Below are positions 4,599 to 11,829 of a stretch of DNA of 12,422 bases, in pieces. Position 1 is the first letter of the stretch; each line of letters opens with the position of its first letter. The stretch comes from Puniceicoccales bacterium. Lineage in GTDB: Bacteria > Verrucomicrobiota > Verrucomicrobiia > Opitutales > Oceanipulchritudinaceae. The notes below the pieces were generated by a model. It was not told the DNA's origin. It saw only the letters and a list, made by a program, of their open reading frames with translations, and made no database searches. Both the position numbers and the translations under genes were made by a program. The stretch is from positions 1 through 12,422 of the forward strand of contig JAUVDD010000023.1 of assembly GCA_030595525.1 (NCBI GenBank), in the 5' to 3' direction.

Positions 4599-6544
4599 TT
4601 CAAGTCGAATCGTTTGGCAGTCACTTCAAGGATGCCCAAGATGGTCCGAAAGGTTGTAATCAGCAAAGTCCGCGACTCCGGCTCCAATTCTGCAGGGTGA
4701 ATGACTGCCCCGTCCGTTCCTGAACGCAACCCCTGTGAGATTCGGGCAAACTGTGAAACCAGGAATCCTTCGGATGCCTCATGAAGCAGGTTCCTCATTT
4801 TGGGATCTTTTGTACGCTGAGAAGCGAGATCCAGTCGCTTGAAAGTTTCTGTTGGCTGATGGGATCCTGATTCCAGGGTAAGTACTCGTGCAACATCCAC
4901 CAATGGAAGCAGCGCATGCAGTTTAATTGCCAATTCATCCCGACGAATACCCTCCTGATCCAACACATATCCACTGAAAATTGTCCGCGGAGGTTGATTG
5001 AGAAGTGAATCACTTGCCATGTGGCGGATAAAATCCGGATTTATAGAGAGCTCCCGGTTGATATGCTCGCTTAACTGATCAGCCAGAAATGAACCTTCGT
5101 CTCGAACCGGTTGAAAATCAAATGCATCACGGGCAGCATAAACATGGGAAGCGACGGGTTCACGGATAAAGGAGCTGAATTTATCCTTCATCGCACTCAT
5201 CGGAAGGCACCATCCGGGTTGATGAGCGAGCACATTCTGCGGGCTCTCCAAAAATCCACATTGTCGAATTGCCCGCCCCACCCGATTCGCCATCTTTCGA
5301 AAGAACTTAGTCACCTTTTCAGCCTGTTCTGGCTGTGGATCCTCATATACCAGTGCATGATACACCGCAGATCGGATTAACAACTCGTTGCGTCCGCCAC
5401 TGCCCATCATCAGCCAGCAAAATTCCAGAGGTGGTCGACCGAGGCCTTCTTCCTCCATCGAATGAAGCACCAGTTCAATAATCCGCTGATTCAATTTCCG
5501 ATTGAGAACGCCTACCATTTCCATCAACCAAATCAGCGACCGTCGGCTATCCAGAAATTCCAGAATCAAGGCCTCCAGTCGGTCACGAAGGAGTCTCAAC
5601 GAGGTAATATCGGGAGCACATCCAATTGCTTCCCCGATAACTGATGGGAATCTCCCGTACTGCAGGAAAAGGTTCCTTTCTGAAATCAGTCCACGTACCT
5701 TTGAATTGACCGTTCCATCTTCAGTTATGATCAGAAAATTCGTATCGTGACGGGTTAACTTGACCAGCAAATCACCAATATTCTCTTCTGGATTGGCCAC
5801 CTGTAGCCGTGTCGACATGAGTTCGCCAACAGGTGAATTCGGATGAATCGTCCCTTCCACAACACAATCTCGCAAATGTCCATCAGTAAGCTTGCCGATT
5901 GGCAGTCCCATCTCGTCGACAACAACTACACAATCAATTCGCTTGGATCTCAACTGGCGTGCGACATCCCGAACCGGAGCTTCCGGCGTTACTGTTACCA
6001 GACTGGCTTTGGCAATAGTTTGTGGTGGTTCGACCTCCCACAACCCTCCTTTGCTTAAAGTGATAAGACCCTCCTCTCCAGAAGGAGACTCATCCTCGGA
6101 CAAGTAACTATTCCAGTGATAGGCAGGGCTCAGGCTGAAATAAGCCGCCAGATAACGTCTTGCCCGGGCTGATTTTTCGGCATACTCCACGAATAGTGAC
6201 CGCGGAATCCCGTATAGAATGGTTTCTGTCTCGGTCCGGCAGGTATATAGATACGGTTCATCCGTTCGAATGCCTTGGAGTCCCAAAAGATCTCCCGGGC
6301 CACGCATGTCAATGAGCAACTCCCCCTTGTCGCTTTCCTCGAGAATGCGCACTCGACCCTGCTGGATGACGTACAACCACTGATTCCTAGGCTGTCCCTG
6401 AGAGAATACTATTTCCCCGTCCTCATGAAATTTGACCTTTCCATGAGCAGCAAGATCTCGAAGGGAATCGATCTCGAGGAATTGGAAGGGGGGATATTCC
6501 TTAAGGAAATCCGCTATGCGGACGGAAATGGCAGAACCTTTCAT
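4586..6544 (-). CDS. cNMP-binding / CBS-pair / DUF294 nucleotidyltransferase-like protein
   Basis: The 652-residue product has, in order: a cyclic-nucleotide-binding-type beta-roll (about 15-125, with the DGEIVFSQGQ and YVIQQGRVRI strands); two CBS domains (about 175-230 and 240-300, with KLTDGHLRD and GLISERNL); a DUF294 nucleotidyltransferase-like domain (about 315-450, WLMMGSGGRNE at 378-387 plus two); and a C-terminal DUF294 helical domain (about 485-645, KLHALLPLVDVARV). In the family the GSxGRxE motif is followed by TDQD, which holds the metal-binding aspartates; here that segment is Ser-Ala-Val-Tyr (392-395), so transferase activity is doubtful. The beta-roll also lacks the usual Arg-Ala pair of a cAMP pocket. 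No membrane segment is present. The likely role is as an adenylate-sensing regulator, possibly of the coupled exonuclease; the actual function is unknown. No Shine-Dalgarno precedes the ATG. Confidence 0.88.
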   Translation of the reverse strand: MKGSAISVRIADFLKEYPPFQFLEIDSLRDLAAHGKVKFHEDGEIVFSQGQPRNQWLYVIQQGRVRILEESDKGELLIDMRGPGDLLGLQGIRTDEPYLYTCRTETETILYGIPRSLFVEYAEKSARARRYLAAYFSLSPAYHWNSYLSEDESPSGEEGLITLSKGGLWEVEPPQTIAKASLVTVTPEAPVRDVARQLRSKRIDCVVVVDEMGLPIGKLTDGHLRDCVVEGTIHPNSPVGELMSTRLQVANPEENIGDLLVKLTRHDTNFLIITEDGTVNSKVRGLISERNLFLQYGRFPSVIGEAIGCAPDITSLRLLRDRLEALILEFLDSRRSLIWLMEMVGVLNRKLNQRIIELVLHSMEEEGLGRPPLEFCWLMMGSGGRNELLIRSAVYHALVYEDPQPEQAEKVTKFFRKMANRVGRAIRQCGFLESPQNVLAHQPGWCLPMSAMKDKFSSFIREPVASHVYAARDAFDFQPVRDEGSFLADQLSEHINRELSINPDFIRHMASDSLLNQPPRTIFSGYVLDQEGIRRDELAIKLHALLPLVDVARVLTLESGSHQPTETFKRLDLASQRTKDPKMRNLLHEASEGFLVSQFARISQGLRSGTDGAVIHPAELEPESRTLLITTFRTILGILEVTAKRFDLKWRD

Positions 6545-6601
6545 AGGGGCAATTTATAACTCGTAAAATAGAATTCGCAGGAACCCGGCAAGACTTTCCC
6601 G

Positions 6602-7513
6602 CTAATGGAAATTTATTCTGCCCATTCGGTCACCCACTTTGGCATAAAGCTCGGTTCCCTCAGAAGTATATTTCAACAGATCTTCACTCAGACCGACCCT
6701 CCCCTTCTCGAAGAGTGTTAGGACCGATGATCCGCCAAACTCAAACCAGCCTTTTGGCTCACCTTTTTTCACACTCCCATCCGATGGTAAAGATCTATGC
6801 TTAATGGTTCCCACATTGGTGGCCCCCACTTCGATAAAACAGCAATGTCCGGCAGATTCTGTTTCGATCAAGTTCAAGCATCGTTTATTTCTCCACATGT
6901 AGGAAAGGTTGTGCCTCAGAGCGATCGGACTGACCGAAAACAGCAACTTTCCACACCACCGAGGGTCACTTACACAACCTCCCACAGGGTAATGAAAATG
7001 ATGATAATCCACGGGACAAAGTCGACTGAGGACCATGCTGCCTCCCGAAAATCGCTCAATTAAGGCCTCATCACGACCCAGCAACTCAGAGAGATCCCAT
7101 TTCTGTCCCTTTACAAAGACCTGCTCTTCCGAACCAATCTCCTGCCAGCCCATATGACGACCATCTGCCGGGAACACAATTGAGTCAGAATCTTCGTCAA
7201 CAGGTCGTTTTCCGTCCTTTAATTCCCTGCAGAAGAAGTCGTTGAATGAGTCGTAGTCATCAAGAGACAATAGAAACTCATCCGGATCCAAACCGTATTG
7301 AATCACGAATGGTTCGATCTTTTTCCGCGATCCGGGACGCTTCATTTGCCAACCAAATACTTTGGAGAAGAATGGACGCGCAAAAACCAACATGCTGAAC
7401 GCCCTGCCAACAGGTGTTTCATATGCCAATCGGAGGGCACGTTCGCCATACACCTCTTCCAGACAATATTGCTGGCGATATCGGTCGTAGTATCTGATCA
7501 GACTCACTGACAT
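6602..7513 (-). CDS. psd: Phosphatidylserine decarboxylase proenzyme
   Basis: The 303-residue product decarboxylates phosphatidylserine to phosphatidylethanolamine, the last step in making that phospholipid, at the inner membrane. It is made as a proenzyme that cleaves itself to leave a pyruvoyl cofactor. The self-cleavage motif is Gly260-Gly261-Ser262-Ser263 in WFEFGGSSVLTLF, predicting cleavage before Ser262, a beta chain of 261 residues and an alpha chain of about 42. The triad is visible: Asp117 in FPADGRH, His171 and His174 in CPVDYHHFH, with Ser262. GGSS in place of the LGST of E. coli type resembles the variant seen in some eukaryotic PSD2-like and some other bacterial enzymes. No pssA gene is nearby. 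The gene lies 31 bases after the upstream exonuclease and 57 bases before the DUF294 gene, all on one strand, so it may be in one operon with them. Confidence 0.94.
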   Translation of the reverse strand: MSVSLIRYYDRYRQQYCLEEVYGERALRLAYETPVGRAFSMLVFARPFFSKVFGWQMKRPGSRKKIEPFVIQYGLDPDEFLLSLDDYDSFNDFFCRELKDGKRPVDEDSDSIVFPADGRHMGWQEIGSEEQVFVKGQKWDLSELLGRDEALIERFSGGSMVLSRLCPVDYHHFHYPVGGCVSDPRWCGKLLFSVSPIALRHNLSYMWRNKRCLNLIETESAGHCCFIEVGATNVGTIKHRSLPSDGSVKKGEPKGWFEFGGSSVLTLFEKGRVGLSEDLLKYTSEGTELYAKVGDRMGRINFH

Positions 7514-7544
7514 GTTCTTATTTAATCATCGATGCTTGGATTAG

Positions 7545-8204
7545 TCAAAACAGTTCCTGCTGGGGACAGCTTCCATTACTGAATTGAAGCAACCAGCCCA
7601 GCGACAAATAAGGTGACAGGCTCTCCTCTGATGCAAGTCGGACCAGTAAAAGAGAAGATGCCAGCGCATCATATAGAGCACAGTGGGCCTTCCTTCGGTT
7701 ACTCGGGCAGTGATTTTCTGCCAGTCTATCCAAGTCATCCTGCAGCACGAATTGCTTAACCAATTCTACCAATGCATAAGATTCCAGGCTCGGATAAAGA
7801 CCTTTATATATGGCCAGGGTATCAATCCATGGCCCCCATTCTTGTGCCGTCCCGACTCCTTTTCTCCAGTCGGGAACTTTTGGAGGGATCGCCCACGTGC
7901 TTTTCAGGAAGTTGTTTTCGGCATGACGATTATGCGCCGCCAACATTCCCGTTTTTCGATAGTCGACAAATTGCCGGTAATTTTCTGAAAACAACTCGCT
8001 ATCAGAAAGATCAGAATCCCGGATTCCGTGGACTTCCCTGTCCCAAGAGGAGATTTCTCCAACCGGTGCACAGAGGGCCGTCTCCGTACTCAAAATCTTT
8101 CCATCCCTGAGTAAAACGACCCCGTACTCCACTACCCCGCTGGTGGTACTTCCTTCGAAATCCATCATGTATATGGGGTTTCTGTTCCAATCCGATCGTT
8201 CCAT
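7545..8204 (-). CDS. Second DnaQ-like exonuclease, with Glu at the Exo II position
   Basis: The 219-residue product has a DEDDh exonuclease layout: Exo I Asp15 and Glu17 in YMMDFEGSTTSG, Exo II in AAHNRHAENNFL (89-100), and Exo III His174 and Asp179 in AHCALYDALASSLL. In Exo II the acidic residue aligned with the usual Asp is Glu96 (family HNxxFDxxFL, here HNRHAENNFL). Glu can still bind metal, so activity is possible but not certain. A His-Gly-Ile-Arg-Asp segment (59-63) matches the HGIxxxD loop of the family. It is not a close copy of the other exonuclease in the window. It is first of a run of four minus-strand genes and lies divergent from argS. The ATG at 8202-8204 has no Shine-Dalgarno; an in-frame stop 24 bases upstream rules out a longer start. 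Met13 or Met14 would cut into the Exo I strand. Confidence 0.83.
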   Translation of the reverse strand: MERSDWNRNPIYMMDFEGSTTSGVVEYGVVLLRDGKILSTETALCAPVGEISSWDREVHGIRDSDLSDSELFSENYRQFVDYRKTGMLAAHNRHAENNFLKSTWAIPPKVPDWRKGVGTAQEWGPWIDTLAIYKGLYPSLESYALVELVKQFVLQDDLDRLAENHCPSNRRKAHCALYDALASSLLLVRLASEESLSPYLSLGWLLQFSNGSCPQQELF

Positions 8205-8334
8205 CCATCGGAAAAATGCAACAAAAATTCAGGACTCTGCAAGCTTCCTTCTCTCTTCATCCTCCAAATTCAATCGTAAATTCCTGTTTTCCAACTTGCG
8301 CCTAAATTGAGGATCGTTTTGGGTCCAGCGAATC
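8205..8334. promoter_or_regulatory. Divergent intergenic region between the exonuclease gene and argS
   Basis: These 130 bases must hold promoters for argS (plus) and for the exonuclease-psd-DUF294-exonuclease run (minus). I see no convincing -35/-10 pair, hairpin, T-box or other riboswitch. A GGAGG lies on the minus strand near 8263-8267 but is directly against an ATG in a different short frame and is too far from the exonuclease start to serve it. Confidence 0.4.
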
Positions 8335-10098
8335 ATGGAAATTTCCTTCAATCCAGCCGACTTACTCAATTCAGCCATCCGGAAAGCCGCTAGCTCCGCT
8401 TCCCTTTCAAATGACTTTGATCCGGTTGTTCGCCCTGCCGACCCTCGTTTTGGCGATTATCAGGCGAATGGAGTCCTGCCCTATGCCAAGAAGAACAAAC
8501 TCAATCCCCGTGAGATTGCTGCCCAATTAATTACGATCCTCAATGAGCAAGGTTTGTTGGATCCAGAACTGGTCAGCTGGGATATTGCAGGTCCTGGATT
8601 CATAAATTTCAAACTGCTGCCCGCTTTTTCCCTTCAATGGTTACGCCGATTCAGCACGGAAGCAGACCTCAAGTCCGGAGCGGGTGGACGGCTGGCGGGC
8701 AAAACAATTGTTGTGGATTTCAGTTCTCCCAACACGGCCAAGGAAATGCACGTAGGTCATATCCGGTCAACGGTCATTGGCGAAACCCTGGCTCGGTTAA
8801 TGCAGTTCGCTGGCGCCAACGTCATCCGCGATAATCACATCGGTGATTGGGGCACCCAATTTGGAATGCTTATCTGGGCCATCAAGCATAACAACTATGA
8901 CCCGACAACGGCGGATCCAAATTCTGCGGTTGCAGAATTAGAGGCCCTCTACAAGGAGGGACATGCCGCCTACAAGGCATCCGAGGAACAAGCTGACTCT
9001 ATTCGCCGGGAATTGGTGAAACTCCAGAATGGCGATGCTGAGAATCTGCATATTTGGAAATCGATTACAGAAGTCAGCTGGAAAGCATTTCAGACAATCT
9101 ACCATCAATTGGATGTTTCATTCGATGAAGTCCTCGGTGAAAGTTTCTACCGCGATAAAGTGGAGAATGTGTGCGAAGAACTGGAAAAGACCGGCCTTGC
9201 TGAGGAAAGTGAAGGCGCACTGGTTGTCTTCCATCCCGAACACAAGCGCTTTGCCAAACAACCTTTCATCGTTCGCAAAGCCGATGGGGCCAGCAATTAC
9301 GCTACAACCGATCTGGCCACAGTACTCCACCGCGTGGAACATTTCAAAGCCGATGGCATGCTCTATGTTGTCGATTCCCGACAAGCTGATCATTTCCAGC
9401 AATTATTCCTGACAGCAGAAAAATGGTTCAAGGCCACCGACCGTAAATTGCCTAAGATGGAACACATTTCCTTTGGCAGTGTTCTTGGCGACAACGGCAA
9501 GCCCATCAAGACAAAGGAAGGCGGATCCATTAAACTGAAGGATCTTCTTCGCGAAGCCGTCAGTCGGTCAGAGGAAATTGTCCGTGAGAAGAATTCCAAC
9601 CTGCCGGAAGAAACGATCAAGGAAGTCGCTGAAGCAGTTGGTCTTGGTGCCATTCGTTATGTCGACCTGTCCCAAAATCGAACCAGTGATTACCTCTTTT
9701 CATGGGACAAGATGTTGAGCTTTGAAGGTAATACTGCTCCATACCTTCTCTATGCGGTCGCCCGAATACACAGTATTTTCCGCAAGGCAGGGATCGATGA
9801 ATCTGCTACATTTGAAAATGCTTCGTATTTGGAAACTGATGAAGAACTCGCTCTTGCCAGAAAACTTCTGACATTTCCCAATACAATCGATCAGCTCCTG
9901 ACAGATCTGCGGCCTCATACCCTGTGCACGTATTTGTTCGAACTCGCTGGCGTCTTCAGTTCCTTCTACAATGCCAACAAGGTGATTGTGGAGGAACAGA
10001 ACATCATGGACCGTCGTCTGCTGCTTTGCTCACGCACTCTGACAGTGATGGAAACCGGCTTACATCTGCTGGGATTGAAGACCCTGAAACAAATGTAG
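8335..10098 (+). CDS. argS: Arginyl-tRNA synthetase
   Basis: The 587-residue product charges tRNA-Arg with arginine, close to the 577 residues of the E. coli enzyme. The N-terminal Add-1 domain (about 1-115) contains the DPRFGDYQANG segment that is typical of ArgRS. The class Ia HIGH motif is His139-Val-Gly-His142 in SPNTAKEMHVGH. As in many bacterial ArgRS, the canonical KMSKS loop is replaced by GDNGKPIKTKEGG (385-397), which corresponds to the KxFKTRxGG sequence of this family. The C-terminal DALR anticodon-binding domain is recognisable at about 525-587 (LFELAGVFSSFYNANKV). Nothing suggests truncation. The ATG is preceded by GCGAATC with no Shine-Dalgarno; the nearest GAGGA lies more than 20 bases upstream. 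The gene converges with the M24 gene with only 7 bases between stops. Confidence 0.97.
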   Translation: MEISFNPADLLNSAIRKAASSASLSNDFDPVVRPADPRFGDYQANGVLPYAKKNKLNPREIAAQLITILNEQGLLDPELVSWDIAGPGFINFKLLPAFSLQWLRRFSTEADLKSGAGGRLAGKTIVVDFSSPNTAKEMHVGHIRSTVIGETLARLMQFAGANVIRDNHIGDWGTQFGMLIWAIKHNNYDPTTADPNSAVAELEALYKEGHAAYKASEEQADSIRRELVKLQNGDAENLHIWKSITEVSWKAFQTIYHQLDVSFDEVLGESFYRDKVENVCEELEKTGLAEESEGALVVFHPEHKRFAKQPFIVRKADGASNYATTDLATVLHRVEHFKADGMLYVVDSRQADHFQQLFLTAEKWFKATDRKLPKMEHISFGSVLGDNGKPIKTKEGGSIKLKDLLREAVSRSEEIVREKNSNLPEETIKEVAEAVGLGAIRYVDLSQNRTSDYLFSWDKMLSFEGNTAPYLLYAVARIHSIFRKAGIDESATFENASYLETDEELALARKLLTFPNTIDQLLTDLRPHTLCTYLFELAGVFSSFYNANKVIVEEQNIMDRRLLLCSRTLTVMETGLHLLGLKTLKQM

Positions 10099-10105
10099 TC
10101 GAATC

Positions 10106-11257
10106 CTAGCGAATATGCCACCGGTAACCGTGTTTCGACAGAAGCTCGGGTTCACCCCGTCGCACGCGCACAACATCCTCAACGCGGGCACCTCCGAGCC
10201 CCGGATAATATAGTCCCGGCTCCACTGTAATGACTTGCCCTGTCTTTAATCGTGTCCCGGAAGGATTGACGCGAGGAGGCTCGTGGACGGCAAGGCCCAG
10301 GCCATGTCCCAATCCGTGAATAAACCCGACAGGAACTCCATTCTCCTTCCCTGTCCGATATCCGGCCTTCACAAATTTTTCCACTACAGATTTATATATC
10401 AATGTAGCGGATTTTCCACTACGATGCTCCCTAATCGCCTCCTGTTCCGCATCGAGAACGGTCGCATAAAGCTTTTTCTGTGCTTCCGAAGCGACACCTT
10501 TCAGGTAGGTGCGAGTCATGTCTCCGTGATATCCAGTTGAAGAGATTCGCGGAAATATATCCACAATAATCAACTCATTCGCTTTTAACGGACCGTTACC
10601 GCGACAATGGGGATCACAAGCCTGGTCCCCACCGGCAACAATCGTATTGGCAGAAACTGCACCTAACCTGAGACAAGCCACCGCAATCGCTTCCTGAACA
10701 TATTCCGAGGTCAGTCGACGACCTTCATAATAGAGATAACCCCGGCGGATTTCAGCTTTTTTGAGAATCTTTTCCACCACCTTGAACCCGGCTGAAGAAG
10801 CCGCATTACCCTGCTTAATGAATTCTGCTTCCTGGTCGCTCTTGAATTCCCTTTCTGGCAGCAACATTCCCTCTGATACATTCAATTTTACACCAAGCTC
10901 CTTTAACTGAAAGGCCGGTCCACATGGGAAATTATTGGATACAGTGAAAGACTTGATCTTGTATTTTCTTCCGAGAAAAGCGATCGATGAAGCAGGATAG
11001 CTCAAGGGTTTACGTGCGTTTTTTCGTGCGGTGAAAATAGTCTCTTCCATGGATAGAACTTCATCGAAACTGCCTTCTTTCCTGACTCTGGAAAATTCCA
11101 ACTGACTCACAACAGCGATACGCTTACCTTTGCAGGAGAAAGCAATGAAAGGATCCGGCACAAATACCTTTCCAAAATAAAGCATGTCGGCATCGGTTTC
11201 AGAATCAGCATAAAGCAACACTTCCGATCCCACTTTGAATGATGATTTCCTTGGCAT
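10106..11257 (-). CDS. M24-family metallopeptidase (Xaa-Pro aminopeptidase-like)
   Basis: The 383-residue product has a creatinase-type N-terminal domain (about 1-135) and a pita-bread M24 catalytic domain (about 145-375). All five metal ligands of the family are in place: Asp233 in IIVDIFPR, Asp246 in GYHGDMTRT, His318 in HGLGHGLGLAVHE, Glu346 in ITVEPGLYYPG and Glu360 in GARVEDVVRV. The enzyme should remove an N-terminal residue preceding proline from peptides in the cytoplasm, using two divalent metals; prolidase (Xaa-Pro dipeptidase) is the alternative that sequence alone cannot exclude. No signal peptide is visible. The Asp233-Ile-Phe-Pro-Arg form is a variant of the more usual Asp-x-Gly. 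It converges with argS and is divergent from the DUF192 lipoprotein gene 47 bases away. No Shine-Dalgarno is seen. Confidence 0.92.
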   Translation of the reverse strand: MPRKSSFKVGSEVLLYADSETDADMLYFGKVFVPDPFIAFSCKGKRIAVVSQLEFSRVRKEGSFDEVLSMEETIFTARKNARKPLSYPASSIAFLGRKYKIKSFTVSNNFPCGPAFQLKELGVKLNVSEGMLLPEREFKSDQEAEFIKQGNAASSAGFKVVEKILKKAEIRRGYLYYEGRRLTSEYVQEAIAVACLRLGAVSANTIVAGGDQACDPHCRGNGPLKANELIIVDIFPRISSTGYHGDMTRTYLKGVASEAQKKLYATVLDAEQEAIREHRSGKSATLIYKSVVEKFVKAGYRTGKENGVPVGFIHGLGHGLGLAVHEPPRVNPSGTRLKTGQVITVEPGLYYPGLGGARVEDVVRVRRGEPELLSKHGYRWHIR

Positions 11258-11304
11258 AATTTTTCAATTGAGAGTTGGGAAAAAAACAGACATTAAGTCC
11301 TTCT

Positions 11305-11820
11305 ATGCATAAGGGTCTATTATATTTTATCTTGCTTACCATCCTTTTTATCACCGGTTGTGATTCATCGAACCAGTCGGATAAGGATCCATTACCAACT
11401 GACACATGGTTTACCCTGAAAGTGAATGACACTTCGATTCAGGCGCAGCTCGCCCTAATGCTCTCAGAAAAGCAGAAGGGTCTGATGCATCGACAGGAGC
11501 TCGGAGAAAATTCAGGGATGCTTTTCCCTTACGAATCTCCTCAGCAGGTTGCTTTCTGGATGAAGAATACTCCCCTTCCCCTGGATCTTGGTTTGTTCGA
11601 CGGCGATGGTGTTCTTAAGGAAATTCACCGTCTAATGCCATATGACATGACTTCTGTTCGTTCCCATTCAAGCGATATCCAATTTGCCTTGGAAATGCAT
11701 CAAGGATGGTACGCCGCTCATGGCCTGTTCCCTGGATCAAAGCTGGACCTGCAATTGGTAATCAATGCAGTAAAAGAACGAGGATTCGAGCCAGGTGAAT
11801 TTGGATTGGCATCCAGATAA
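11305..11820 (+). CDS. DUF192 family lipoprotein
   Basis: From the ATG at 11305 the product is 171 residues and starts MHKGLLYFILLTILFITGC, a lipoprotein signal with an Ile-Thr-Gly-Cys lipobox, so Cys19 is the predicted lipidated residue. After a polar linker, a DUF192 domain covers about 45-155, with the family's conserved stretches: EKQKGLMHRQELGENSGMLF, then QQVAFWMKNTPLPLDLGLFD. DUF192 proteins are small beta-barrel proteins of unknown function, often exported. A longer frame beginning with TTG at 11275 would put ten polar residues before the signal peptide, which is unlikely, so the ATG was chosen. Neither start has a Shine-Dalgarno. It is divergent from the M24 gene and converges with the aminotransferase, 9 bases apart. 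It is most likely a single-gene unit anchored in the envelope. Confidence 0.9.
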   Translation: MHKGLLYFILLTILFITGCDSSNQSDKDPLPTDTWFTLKVNDTSIQAQLALMLSEKQKGLMHRQELGENSGMLFPYESPQQVAFWMKNTPLPLDLGLFDGDGVLKEIHRLMPYDMTSVRSHSSDIQFALEMHQGWYAAHGLFPGSKLDLQLVINAVKERGFEPGEFGLASR

Positions 11821-11829
11821 CTACGAAAA

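Noticed and set aside
4586..6544. The cNMP/CBS/DUF294 gene and exonuclease as an anti-phage defence system.
   Set aside because: The surrounding genes are housekeeping, no mobile-element signs are present, and DUF294/exonuclease pairs occur in ordinary chromosomal settings; regulation of nucleotide metabolism is a simpler reading.
8011..8208. 65-residue minus-strand frame starting at ATG 8206-8208, overlapping the second exonuclease start.
   Set aside because: It lies in a different frame from the exonuclease, ends within its N-terminal domain and has no recognisable motif.
10111..10134. Small inverted repeat around CGGTTACCG as a terminator for the convergent argS and M24 genes.
   Set aside because: It lies within the M24 coding end, the stem is short, and no T-run follows on either strand.
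11275..11304. TTG start adding ten residues to the DUF192 lipoprotein.
   Set aside because: It places polar residues before the signal peptide; the ATG at 11305 gives a standard lipoprotein signal.
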